This document shows, piece after piece, positions 27,346 through 35,770 of a stretch of DNA of 64,000 nt. Positions within the stretch are counted from its first letter, which is position 1, and the number at the start of each line of letters is the position of its first letter. Position numbers and translations under genes: made by a program. The DNA is taken from contig JAUIBW010000021.1 in the NCBI GenBank assembly GCA_030427585.1, positions 22,650-86,649 on the forward strand, in the 5' to 3' direction. The DNA comes from Bacteroidia bacterium (GTDB lineage Bacteria; Bacteroidota; Bacteroidia; Flavobacteriales; Flavobacteriaceae). The notes under the pieces were generated by a model that did no database searches, had not been told where the DNA came from, and saw nothing but the letters and a program-made list of their open reading frames with translations.

Positions 27346-28937
27346 GAGAATACTTAATAACCGTATTAATAGTTTCTACTTTATTACTTCTTGCCTCTCT
27401 ATTTTTAATAATGAGAGGTTACCTGAAATATTTTGAAGCCTGGTTAAATAACAAAAGTGTTTGGAATCCTAATTATGATAGGTTAAGACTTTTTCTAAAC
27501 ATTTTTTTCTTCGGTTTATCCTATTTCATATTCCATATGACTTTTAGAGAAATAGAAACATTCTATTTAAGTTGGTTTCATAAAATTAGTTTTTCGACAA
27601 TACCATTTGCTTTAGGGCTAATGACGTATTTTATCAAAATGTCTTGGAGTAAAAAATTTGAGATAAAGCCATTATCTGCATCAACCACTTCAATCAAAAA
27701 GGATCAGTTAGAGAATTCAAAAGAAAGTATCTTAATGAAAATCGAAAAAAAAGAAAAGGATAATGAAGATTGGATGCCCAAATTGAAAAAAGTAATATCA
27801 AACAAAAAGGGTAAAACCAAGAAACCAGATAAATATTTGGAATTATACTATTCACTTAAAGAAAAACTTATGCTTTCTGATTGTAGTGAAGTGTATTATC
27901 TACCATCAAACGTATCTCTGAGCGATTTTCATTATTCTTACTACAATAGAAGGTTTATAAATAATTACATAAAGAAAAATATCTACCTATACTATGATAA
28001 AATTTTTGAAAAAGATAAAGTCACAGAATATTTCAAAAATAGTGAGAACGTTAAAAGAAAAGAAGCTCCAATCGATATAGCTTACAATTCAATATTCTTT
28101 TTCATTCAAGAGCAAATCAACTCTATTTTTCTCGAGATAAAAAGTTATACTGAAAACAGACCTTTTTACAATAAGTTTAAACCCAATAACACTATACTTA
28201 ATGAGCTTATTTGTAAGTTTTTCTTAGAAAACATTATCATAGCAAATAATAGTTTCTATGGTATTCAATTTGAGATTAAAGAAGACTATAACTTGCTTTT
28301 CAATGCATATTTTAAAGAAGTTTTAGTAAGTCTTTGGGACGATAAGCATAAACTTGATACTAATAGTTTACAATCAGAAATTAAAGCCTTAAAAAGGGTT
28401 GTAATAAAAAACAAAAAAATAGATTTAGACTGGTATATCAAGGAACTTACTGAAACTATAACTCTAAATAGATTAAAACCTGATCCTTCTCCAGTCTTGA
28501 AACCATCAAATTTTGATTCACATATCCCTCAGGCAAAAGAAAAATTAAATATTACTAAAAAAGAAAGAAACTTTAACTTAAAAATATCTGAGAATCAAAT
28601 ACAAAAATTATATGATAGTCTAATAAGATATGGTATCATAACCTTATACAAAAACTCATCCGAAGATTTCTCTAACGTTTTATTAAAAAATTGGGAAGAT
28701 CATAATTCCTGTATATACTTTACACTTGACAATCCGTCGATTAGAGAATTTTATGAGCTATTAAAAAAGGAATTTGCATCGAGTAGTTTTAAGTTGATTC
28801 ATTTTATAGACACTTCGAACCTTATTAAAAAAGAAGATGGAGAAAAATATAATTATGATTCGGTTAAAAATGCAAAACAAAGAACAATTGAATCAAAAAA
28901 AAGTGAGATTCTAAATAAGATATTTTCTTCTCTTTAA
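27342..28937 (+). CDS. membrane protein of unknown function coupled to the integrase
   Basis: A 531-residue protein. Three hydrophobic segments lie in the first 100 residues (about 4-24, 50-66, 80-98); the rest is a large, Lys/Glu/Asn-rich soluble part of presumably cytoplasmic location. The C-terminal ~75 residues (ENQIQKLYDSLIRYGII ... FYELLKKEF) resemble a short module often seen at the end of element-borne proteins in Bacteroidetes, but I cannot name a family. It overlaps the integrase stop by 4 bp, which argues for joint expression and a role tied to integration, maintenance or exclusion. 147 bp without a gene follow. Confidence 0.6.
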   Translation: MREYLITVLIVSTLLLLASLFLIMRGYLKYFEAWLNNKSVWNPNYDRLRLFLNIFFFGLSYFIFHMTFREIETFYLSWFHKISFSTIPFALGLMTYFIKMSWSKKFEIKPLSASTTSIKKDQLENSKESILMKIEKKEKDNEDWMPKLKKVISNKKGKTKKPDKYLELYYSLKEKLMLSDCSEVYYLPSNVSLSDFHYSYYNRRFINNYIKKNIYLYYDKIFEKDKVTEYFKNSENVKRKEAPIDIAYNSIFFFIQEQINSIFLEIKSYTENRPFYNKFKPNNTILNELICKFFLENIIIANNSFYGIQFEIKEDYNLLFNAYFKEVLVSLWDDKHKLDTNSLQSEIKALKRVVIKNKKIDLDWYIKELTETITLNRLKPDPSPVLKPSNFDSHIPQAKEKLNITKKERNFNLKISENQIQKLYDSLIRYGIITLYKNSSEDFSNVLLKNWEDHNSCIYFTLDNPSIREFYELLKKEFASSSFKLIHFIDTSNLIKKEDGEKYNYDSVKNAKQRTIESKKSEILNKIFSSL

Positions 28938-29042
28938 AAGTAAAATGTTTGCTTTTAATACGATTTTGTTTGCCTTTGTAAACATTGCATACTTTTCTTT
29001 TTCTTTCCTATAGTAGTTTTACTCTAGAATTCATTTACCAAA

Positions 29043-29058
29043 AACAACTGCAGTTGTT
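29043..29058. promoter_or_regulatory. 16-bp perfect palindrome upstream of the HTH gene
   Basis: AACAACTGCAGTTGTT is fully self-complementary and lies 26 bp before the ATG of the excisionase-like gene. A likely operator, possibly autoregulatory; the binding protein is unknown. Confidence 0.5.
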
Positions 29059-29084
29059 CATTATAAATCTGTAAATCAAAAATA

Positions 29085-29372
29085 ATGGACAAAATAAAAT
29101 TGGACGAGAGACTTAATAGAATAGAAAAATTATTAATAGGGTCTAAAAAAGTACTTTCCTTTGAAGAGGCTTGTGATTACACAGGAATCTCACGAAGTTA
29201 TATGTACAAACTTACATCATCTGGGGATATTCCACATTCCAAACCTAATGGTAAAATTATCTTTTTCGATAAAGAGCGTTTGGACCAATGGTTACTACAA
29301 AACAGACGTAAATCTGCTGCTGAAATAAAAAAGGAAGCTCTTAACTACACTTTAAAAAACAAAAAAGCGTAA
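29085..29372 (+). CDS. helix-turn-helix (excisionase/MerR-like) DNA-binding protein
   Basis: A 95-residue protein with a short coiled N-terminus (LDERLNRIEKLL) and a winged-helix excisionase-type domain: SFEEACDYTGISRSYMYKLTSSGDIPHSKPNGKIIFFDKERLDQWL. This is the HTH_17 pattern common in Bacteroidetes mobile elements, where it acts as an excision or replication-gene regulator. It precedes the primase-helicase gene by 89 bp. A 16-bp palindrome sits just upstream. Its role as excisionase versus transcription factor cannot be settled from sequence. Confidence 0.85.
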   Translation: MDKIKLDERLNRIEKLLIGSKKVLSFEEACDYTGISRSYMYKLTSSGDIPHSKPNGKIIFFDKERLDQWLLQNRRKSAAEIKKEALNYTLKNKKA

Positions 29373-29461
29373 AGCTCTGACCCTTTACACTTTTAAATAA
29401 TTCTTTCAACGAGATTATCGTATGGTGCAAATATACGGTTTTCTGCAACATCATTAGCAGT

Positions 29462-30694
29462 ATGACACATAAATCACAATATCTAAGGATTGGAACATCT
29501 TATTATAAGCAGATCCAAAAACCATTAATATCAGGAGATACTCTAGAAGTTTTAACCATTTGGAGTAAAGAGTGTATCCGAGAAGATCATGGAAGAGACT
29601 TCATAAGCAAGATCAAAAAATATGATGGATTTTGTTGTGTTCCTTCCCATATAGATTTCAAACAAGAGATTTCAAATTTTTACAATACCTATAACGAGTT
29701 AAGTCACAAACCGAAAAAAGGAGACATTGAAAATTCTCTGAACTTTATGAAACATATTTTCGGGGATCAATTGGAGCTTGGCTTAGATTATCTCAAAATC
29801 CTTTATGAAAAGCCAACACAAATACTCCCTGTTCTTTGCCTAGTTTCAAGAGAAAGAAATACTGGAAAAACTACCACACTAAACTGGTTAAAAAATCTTT
29901 TTGGAAGTAATATGACCTACAATACAAATGATGATTTTAGGTCTCAATTTAATTCCGATTGGTCGAGTAAACTAATCATTGCAGTTGATGAAGTATTACT
30001 GGACAAAAAAGAAGATACCGAACGTATTAAAAACCTCTCTACGGCCAGAACTTATAAAGTCGAAGCCAAAGGAAAAGACAAAAACGAAATTGAGTTTTTT
30101 GGCAAATTCATTCTCTGCAGTAACAATGAAAAGAACTTCATCAAAATAGAACCAGGTGAGATCCGGTTTTGGGTTCGCAAAATACATTCCTTTCAAAGTG
30201 AAGATGAAAACCTATTGGATAAGCTGATAAAAGAAATTCCTGCATTTCTGCATTACCTGATGCATCGAGATTTTTATTCCAAGAATTCTACTAGAATGTG
30301 GTTTACTCCCAAACAGATTAAAACAGAGGCTTTAAAAAAGCTGATCAACTTCAATAAGAACATTATTGAAATAGAACTGGTAAACTCAATTTTAGAAATA
30401 ATGGACTGTTACGAATTGGAAGAATTTCAATTCTGTATCAAAGACCTACAAAATCTATTAAGCAGAACTCCATACAAAGAAACCAAAACCAAGCTACGTA
30501 ATATCGTTCGTGAGGAATGGAATCTAGCACCTGCAGAGAACACTTTAAAATACAAAAAATTCTCAATTCTAAGTGAAGGAACTATAGTCGAAGGAACTGA
30601 CAAAGGTCGATTTTACACCTTAAAACGAGCCTTTTTGCAGGAAAATTATGATGAATTGATGACAAAAAACAATAAATCAATGAATACCAAATAG
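29462..30694 (+). CDS. primase-helicase family protein (SF3-type ATPase)
   Basis: A 410-residue protein with a Walker A SRERNTGKTTT (129-138) and Walker B LIIAVDEV (171-178), followed by an SF3-type sensor stretch FILCSNNEKNFI with the polar Asn. It matches the DUF5906-type primase-helicases of Bacteroidetes plasmids and integrated elements. It should unwind DNA at the element's origin. The iteron-like repeat field starts 8 bp after the stop and the toprim primase gene follows, so these form a replication module. No separate primase catalytic domain is seen in this protein itself. Confidence 0.82.
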   Translation: MTHKSQYLRIGTSYYKQIQKPLISGDTLEVLTIWSKECIREDHGRDFISKIKKYDGFCCVPSHIDFKQEISNFYNTYNELSHKPKKGDIENSLNFMKHIFGDQLELGLDYLKILYEKPTQILPVLCLVSRERNTGKTTTLNWLKNLFGSNMTYNTNDDFRSQFNSDWSSKLIIAVDEVLLDKKEDTERIKNLSTARTYKVEAKGKDKNEIEFFGKFILCSNNEKNFIKIEPGEIRFWVRKIHSFQSEDENLLDKLIKEIPAFLHYLMHRDFYSKNSTRMWFTPKQIKTEALKKLINFNKNIIEIELVNSILEIMDCYELEEFQFCIKDLQNLLSRTPYKETKTKLRNIVREEWNLAPAENTLKYKKFSILSEGTIVEGTDKGRFYTLKRAFLQENYDELMTKNNKSMNTK

Positions 30695-30701
30695 TTAATC
30701 T

Positions 30702-30852
30702 GTCATCAAACCAGCATCAAACCGTCATCAAAAAAATAAATGATGACAAGAAATTCAAAAAACATCAAAATGATGACAGAATGATGACGCATTTGATGCG
30801 CTGTTAAATACTGAATAACAAGTTATTAAATCGATTTAGCATCAAATCATCA
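30702..30852. repeat. iteron-like repeat field, candidate replication origin of the element
   Basis: Five heptamers: GTCATCA at 30702-30708 and 30724-30730, and its complement TGATGAC at 30741-30747, 30771-30777 and 30782-30788. Shorter CATCA/TGATG cores lie at 30715, 30763, 30794, 30840 and 30848. AT-rich spacers separate them. The field lies exactly between the helicase and primase genes, where an origin bound by a replication protein would be expected. Function inferred. Confidence 0.6.
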
Positions 30853-30876
30853 AAAAAACGGATAAAATCAAAACCA

Positions 30877-31806
30877 ATGAAAAGAGAGAAACTAACGTGT
30901 GAAAAAGCCCGTAATATTTCCATCGTGCCAACACTTGGAAAATTAGGGCATTTTCCTAAACGACAGACTGAGAAAGAAGCTTGGTTTCTTTCTCCATTCA
31001 GAAAAGAAACCCAAGCATCTTTCAAGGTTTCAAAACATCTAAATCGATGGTATGACCACGGAGAAGGTTTTGGAGGTAATGTAATTGACTTAATCATAAA
31101 ACTAAAAGGATGCGATACAAAAGAAGCTTTAGAAATTTTGAGTAAAGACATTTTTTTCTCTTTTCAGCAGCAACCAAGTTTCCAGAAATCTATCCCAATA
31201 TCTCCCGAATACGAAATCTTAAAAGTTAAAAAACTTGAAAACCAAGCTTTACTTGATTACCTAAATCAACGTCATATCGATATCGAAATAGCACAACATT
31301 ATTGCGAAGAAATATACTATCAAAACAAGAACAAAAGATACTTCGCTATTTCATTTCAAAATGATGTAAATGGTTACGAACTGCGTAATAAATATTTTAA
31401 AGGTTGTAGAGGAAGAAAAGAAATTACAAGCTTTAAAAACAACCATTCTAAGCTAGTACTATTTGAAGGTTTTCTGGATTTTTTGTCTTATAAAACATTG
31501 TTCAAATCAGAATTTTTACATGAGGATTACATCATATCCAACTCCGTCGGAATGATCAAAAACATCACTCCTATTATTGCGGATTACCGCAATATTTATG
31601 CATACCTAGACAATGACGAACCAGGGCAAAAAGCGATAGCTTTTTTGAAGCAAAATCACAAGGCAATTTTGGACTGTAGTGTCTTTTATCATAAGCATAA
31701 TGATCTCAATGATTATCTGGTAATGCGAAGGTCTCAAAAAGAGAGCGAGTCGGACAGGGGCTTACACCCCCTATCCGACTCGCCCTGCGGGGCTAAACGC
31801 AGATAA
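30877..31806 (+). CDS. toprim-domain primase-like protein
   Basis: A 309-residue protein. The N-terminal ~95 residues look like a CHC2-type DNA primase zinc-finger fold (PFRKETQASFKV...WYDHGEGFGGNVIDLI) in which the Cys ligands are absent. Residues about 185-275 form a toprim domain with LVLFEGFLDFLSYK (catalytic Glu) and YLDNDEPGQKA (DxD-type acidic pair). It is typical of small replication/mobilization primases of Bacteroidetes elements. The last ~25 residues are encoded by a GC-rich hairpin unlike the rest of the gene, so the tail after DYLVMRRS may be non-essential. It precedes the mobilization genes. Confidence 0.85.
   Translation: MKREKLTCEKARNISIVPTLGKLGHFPKRQTEKEAWFLSPFRKETQASFKVSKHLNRWYDHGEGFGGNVIDLIIKLKGCDTKEALEILSKDIFFSFQQQPSFQKSIPISPEYEILKVKKLENQALLDYLNQRHIDIEIAQHYCEEIYYQNKNKRYFAISFQNDVNGYELRNKYFKGCRGRKEITSFKNNHSKLVLFEGFLDFLSYKTLFKSEFLHEDYIISNSVGMIKNITPIIADYRNIYAYLDNDEPGQKAIAFLKQNHKAILDCSVFYHKHNDLNDYLVMRRSQKESESDRGLHPLSDSPCGAKRR
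31745..31783. repeat. GC-rich inverted repeat at the 3' end of the primase gene (oriT candidate element)
   Basis: GCGAGTCGGA (31745-31754) pairs perfectly with TCCGACTCGC (31774-31783); after one mismatch, AGGGG pairs with CCCCT, leaving a seven-base loop. GC content is far above the surroundings. It lies 120-158 bp before the first mob gene, where oriT is usually found in Bacteroidetes mobilizable elements. Confidence 0.55.
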
Positions 31807-31817
31807 AATCTGCTTTT
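31799..31817 (+). terminator. small hairpin terminator after the primase gene
   Basis: GCAGAT (31799-31804) with ATCTGC (31808-31813) and a three-base loop, followed by TTTT. The primase stop codon is inside the hairpin. Confidence 0.5.
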
Positions 31818-31902
31818 ACTAGAGGTTATAAAATATATCACATTATAAAATCACTATAAAACAAATTTTAAAATACTGATTATCAATAATTAAAAATATA
31901 AA

Positions 31903-32367
31903 ATGACAAAAAAAAGCATACTCATACATCATAAATATCATAAGAATTTAAAGCAATTATCCGATGGGTTTAATCAACCCATGAGTAGCCTTATAGAACA
32001 AATGATTTTGTATTTCAAAAGGACAGGAATAGACCCGAAAAATGCGGTTAATAATAACCCATCGATTATGGTTAAAGCTTTGGATAAAAGAATTGTTTCT
32101 TTTCTAAAAGTTCAGGAACGAGATATCCTAAAACCCATGAGAAATGAAGTATACAGTTACTCAAAAGAACAGCACGAAAAAATTGATCAATTAAAAACTG
32201 CCTTAAAGGAATTACTTTACAAAATGAATACCGCAGATAAGGATAGAACCCTTATGGTAAAAAGTGAATTGAGTAAACAGCAAAATGCAATTTTGGCTAT
32301 TGCAGAAAATATAGATCCTAAAAACAAGACTGGATTAACAAACCATATCAAAGAAATATTCAAATGA
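31903..32367 (+). CDS. BfmA/BtgA-type mobilization accessory protein
   Basis: A 154-residue basic protein. The N-terminal ~50 residues (SILIHHKYHKNLKQLSDGFNQPMSSLIEQMILYFKRTG) look like a ribbon-helix-helix DNA-binding fold; the remainder is a coiled-coil-like helical region (SYSKEQHEKIDQLKTALKELL). This architecture and the position immediately before a relaxase gene match the BfmA/BtgA family of Bacteroidetes, which helps bind oriT. Its stop overlaps the relaxase ATG by 4 bp, so the two should be made together. Confidence 0.8.
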   Translation: MTKKSILIHHKYHKNLKQLSDGFNQPMSSLIEQMILYFKRTGIDPKNAVNNNPSIMVKALDKRIVSFLKVQERDILKPMRNEVYSYSKEQHEKIDQLKTALKELLYKMNTADKDRTLMVKSELSKQQNAILAIAENIDPKNKTGLTNHIKEIFK

Positions 32368-33248
32368 TGCCTATAAGTAAACCACATAGTAGTTATGGAG
32401 GAAACAACTCTGGAAGTTGCGGAAATTTGGTTGAATATCTAGATAAAGAAAATCAAGAGCTTGACCAATTAGCAGAAAAAGCCGAATCCAAAGATAAATC
32501 TTTGGAAATTCAAGAACGCAAACAAGATTTCTTTTCTCATAAAAGCGACAATGTATCAAAAATTGAAGTAAGAGATTCCATAGACTCTAATAAAAGAAAA
32601 CTTGGAAAAGAAGATGCTAAATTCTTTGCTCCAACTATAAGCTTCAGTCAAACCGAATTAAAACACCTTGCTTTAAAAGCTACTAATGGGCGTGAGGTAA
32701 AATCGGTTTGGGATATGAAATCATCAGAATTCAAAGCATACAATAAATCCCTACAAGATTATAGCAGAAAAGCAATGAATAACTATGCCCAAAACTTTAA
32801 TAGACAAGAAAAAGGTTTACAAAATGGTAACGACTTGGTGTACTACGGAAAGATAGAACATAATCGGAAATATAAAGGCACAGATCCCGAAGTACTAAAA
32901 GGCGATGCAAAATCTGGTCAAAATAAACCTGGTCTACAATCTCATATCCATATCATCGTAAGCCGAAAAGACAAATCTCAAAAGTTAAAATTAAGTCCAA
33001 CGGCAAATGAAAAAAATACAAAACGAACTATTGGAAAAAATAACTACACAGTTGGTTTTGATCGCAAGGAGTGGATAAATAAAAATGAAAAATCATTCGA
33101 TCAAATGTTTCAACACCAACGTAAAGAAGTAGAAAAATTTGAAGTACAAAACATTTTAAAAAATGGATCTCCTGCAGAAAAAGATAAACTACTAAAGGAG
33201 ATAGAAAAAAATAAAGAAATGAATAACACTAAATCCCTAGAACTATGA
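32364..33248 (+). CDS. relaxase / mobilization protein (BtgB/MobB, DUF5712-like)
   Basis: A 294-residue protein. It opens with the SSYGGNNSGSCGNLVEYL stretch typical of Bacteroidetes mobilization proteins. A probable catalytic Tyr lies in AMNNYAQNFNR (Tyr141), and the metal-binding HxH is SHIHIIVSRKD (His194, His196). A charged C-terminal helix follows. It should nick oriT and pilot the strand. It overlaps the accessory protein gene by 4 bp and the coupling protein gene by 4 bp, giving a compact mob operon. The exact catalytic Tyr is my inference. Confidence 0.8.
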   Translation: MMPISKPHSSYGGNNSGSCGNLVEYLDKENQELDQLAEKAESKDKSLEIQERKQDFFSHKSDNVSKIEVRDSIDSNKRKLGKEDAKFFAPTISFSQTELKHLALKATNGREVKSVWDMKSSEFKAYNKSLQDYSRKAMNNYAQNFNRQEKGLQNGNDLVYYGKIEHNRKYKGTDPEVLKGDAKSGQNKPGLQSHIHIIVSRKDKSQKLKLSPTANEKNTKRTIGKNNYTVGFDRKEWINKNEKSFDQMFQHQRKEVEKFEVQNILKNGSPAEKDKLLKEIEKNKEMNNTKSLEL

Positions 33249-35062
33249 TTTCAATTATTCTAAAATTAATAAAATACTTTATCGGCTTTTTCCTAGTAAT
33301 GCTTCCTATAGCTTGGATAGTAGTAGGACAATTACCAACTTTTATACCAATAGAAGTTGATTTCCCCTGGCTATATAGAATTTCCTTTTCTATACATCCT
33401 ATTCTAATTTCTATAATTCTATGGCCATATAAAAAATGGATCACAAACCTAATACTAACTTCGGTTGCTCTATTCGCTATATCAATGGGATTGTCCTTAC
33501 TAGGCAATGCTATTGATCCCAATGATCCAAAATTACAACAAGATATTTTGGTAGGACTAAATGTACTCCTTATTGCATATATAACTATCAGACAGCTTTA
33601 CAAAAGAGATAGAAAACAAGTCAAATCTGAAAAAGAAAAAACTAATGACAACCCATCAAGATTAATATTTGACGCCAAACCTCAAAAAATATTTTTAGAC
33701 AACCCCTATCGTGGAATATACATTCAAGGTGGTGCAGGATCTGGTAAATCGGAAAGTATATTTAAACCAATCATCAAAAAAGCTGCAGAGCAATCTTTAT
33801 CAGGAGTTCTTTATGATTTTAAAAGTGGTGGTTTAACAAAGTACTTGTTTCATCATATAACAAAATCGCAAAGTAATATTACTCCATACTTTATTGATTT
33901 TAAGAACCCCTTACGAAGTCATCGAGTAAATGCCTTGCATCCTGCTTACCTTAGAAAATCTGCCTATGCATTCGAATACTCAGAAGTTATTATAAATAAT
34001 CTTTTACCAGAAACCATCAAAGAAAGGAAATTCTGGGATCGTGATGCTCAAAGTATTTTAACTGGTATCATTTGGTATATTAAAAAGCACCATCCTGAAT
34101 TTTGTAGTCTTCCGCATATCATTGCGCTAATTTTAGAAACAGATACCAAAACTTTATTGGATAAAGTAAGCTCCGATCCTGAAACTGCAGGAATGGTAGT
34201 AAGTCTTCGTCAAGCAATGGAACGTGGAGCAGAAAAACAGGTTGCCGGAGTTGTTTCTACATTGCAAACGGCATTATCAAGACTAAATACGCCAGATATA
34301 TTCTGGTTGCTATCGGGCGATGATTTGGATTTAGATATTAATGCTGTTGAAGATCCAAAATTCTTATGTATTGGCAATGACAGTACCTTACCTACTGCTT
34401 ATGCTCCCGTAATATCCTTAATCATTTCCGTTTGCACCAGATTGATGAATCAACCAAGTAAGCATCCTAGTGCGCTGGTACTGGATGAAGCTCCAACCTT
34501 ATACTTACCCAATTTTGAACAAATACCGGCAACAGGGCGAGAAAACAAGATAGCTACCGTCTTTGGTGTTCAGGATTACAGTCAGGTAGCAGAAAAATAT
34601 GGTCAAGATAAAGCACAAGTAATACTTTCTAATCTTGGAAATCAATTTTATGGAAGAACTTCTAATGCTAAAACAGCGGAAATGATCAAAAGCTTATTTA
34701 GCAAAGAAGATAAAGTGTATTGGGCTAAAAGTAAAAATTCAGGTTCTTCTGGAACAATGGTACACTTTAACACCAATGATGGAAAGGGTAAAAGTGAAAG
34801 TATACAAGAAAGGGATCGCGTAAAAATCAGTGAAATTTTAAAAGCAGATACTGGTCAATTCTATGGTCTTATTGCAGAAGGGAAACCCCGAGAATTCATT
34901 AACTATAAGTTTAGCTATGATCCGGAGCAAATTGATCTTTCGGCAATAGAGGTTCCGAATACAGAAGAATACGTTGTAAACTTTAACTACTCCAAAATTA
35001 TCCAGGAAGCCAAAAGTATTTTATCCGGCAATGAAGTACAACCTGGATTAATAGATCTATAA
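33245..35062 (+). CDS. type IV coupling protein (TraG/VirD4/TraD-like ATPase)
   Basis: A 605-residue protein. Several membrane spans lie in the first ~115 residues (near 8-28, 45-60, 68-88, 100-117). The P-loop is GGAGSGKS at 162-169, and Walker B is ALVLDEAPT followed by the TraM-recognition-like GRENKIATVFGVQDYSQ. It links the relaxase-DNA complex to a type IV secretion channel and pumps DNA. It overlaps the relaxase gene by 4 bp. No VirB4-type ATPase accompanies it, so the channel itself must come from elsewhere. Confidence 0.9.
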   Translation: MISIILKLIKYFIGFFLVMLPIAWIVVGQLPTFIPIEVDFPWLYRISFSIHPILISIILWPYKKWITNLILTSVALFAISMGLSLLGNAIDPNDPKLQQDILVGLNVLLIAYITIRQLYKRDRKQVKSEKEKTNDNPSRLIFDAKPQKIFLDNPYRGIYIQGGAGSGKSESIFKPIIKKAAEQSLSGVLYDFKSGGLTKYLFHHITKSQSNITPYFIDFKNPLRSHRVNALHPAYLRKSAYAFEYSEVIINNLLPETIKERKFWDRDAQSILTGIIWYIKKHHPEFCSLPHIIALILETDTKTLLDKVSSDPETAGMVVSLRQAMERGAEKQVAGVVSTLQTALSRLNTPDIFWLLSGDDLDLDINAVEDPKFLCIGNDSTLPTAYAPVISLIISVCTRLMNQPSKHPSALVLDEAPTLYLPNFEQIPATGRENKIATVFGVQDYSQVAEKYGQDKAQVILSNLGNQFYGRTSNAKTAEMIKSLFSKEDKVYWAKSKNSGSSGTMVHFNTNDGKGKSESIQERDRVKISEILKADTGQFYGLIAEGKPREFINYKFSYDPEQIDLSAIEVPNTEEYVVNFNYSKIIQEAKSILSGNEVQPGLIDL

Positions 35063-35092
35063 TAATCGCATAAATCAATAAAAACTATACAT

Positions 35093-35770
35093 ATGAAAAA
35101 CACACTCTTATGGGGGCTACTCCTAGTAAACACGATCAATCTATTTTCACAAAATGAAGGCGATCAAACATTGGTACTCCTTGAAACTTTTAAAGAAGAA
35201 AATGAAAAATTGCTTGTCGGTCTTAACGATTTGAAAGAAAGCATTCTCGAAATAGGGCTAAAAAAGCAAGCGTTTTCTGTTCTTGCAGGTTACTCAGAAA
35301 ACGGCTTTTCAGTATTAGGCACTTACAGCTATTACAATAGCAATACTGAAAAGAGAAAAAATAACTTTCTCGAACTAAGTTTTTTAGCTTCATTCATAAA
35401 AGAAAATGAATCTGGTTACGATATTCCAATAGATCAATACACTTTAAATGCAGGATATTTTATAAAGATACCAATGCTAAGCGCATCTAATAAACAAATG
35501 GTAATAGCTGTTGGAGCAGGTGGTACTTTAGGGTATGAACACATCAACAAAGGAGATTCTATGCTTTCAAATGGAGCTATGATAACGGAGGAAAGCAAGG
35601 TTATTTATGGCGCATTTGGCGGTATTGATGCAGACATACAGCTTTCTAAAAAGTTATCCCTGACCACCAAAACCAATATCTACTACCATGCAAATAGTGA
35701 TCTAGCCGAAACAAAGTTTTTTGTGGGTCTAGGTCTAAAATATTCAATACTCAAAAATCAAGCACAATGA
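35093..35770 (+). CDS. TraO-like conjugal transfer outer-membrane protein
   Basis: A 225-residue protein with a signal peptide ending near residue 20 (NLFSQ), a short helical segment (about 30-60), then alternating strands like a small beta barrel. The run IDQYTLNAGYFIKIPML ... GAGGTLGYEHINKGDS ... VIYGAFGGIDADIQLSKKLSLTTKTN matches the pattern of TraO proteins of Bacteroides conjugative transposons. It overlaps the next lipoprotein gene by 4 bp. The TraO match is from memory of the family and was not aligned. Confidence 0.65.
   Translation: MKNTLLWGLLLVNTINLFSQNEGDQTLVLLETFKEENEKLLVGLNDLKESILEIGLKKQAFSVLAGYSENGFSVLGTYSYYNSNTEKRKNNFLELSFLASFIKENESGYDIPIDQYTLNAGYFIKIPMLSASNKQMVIAVGAGGTLGYEHINKGDSMLSNGAMITEESKVIYGAFGGIDADIQLSKKLSLTTKTNIYYHANSDLAETKFFVGLGLKYSILKNQAQ

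Noticed and set aside
31745..31783. Inverted repeat as the end of an insertion sequence
   Set aside because: No transposase gene or target duplication is nearby, and the two arms form one compact hairpin.
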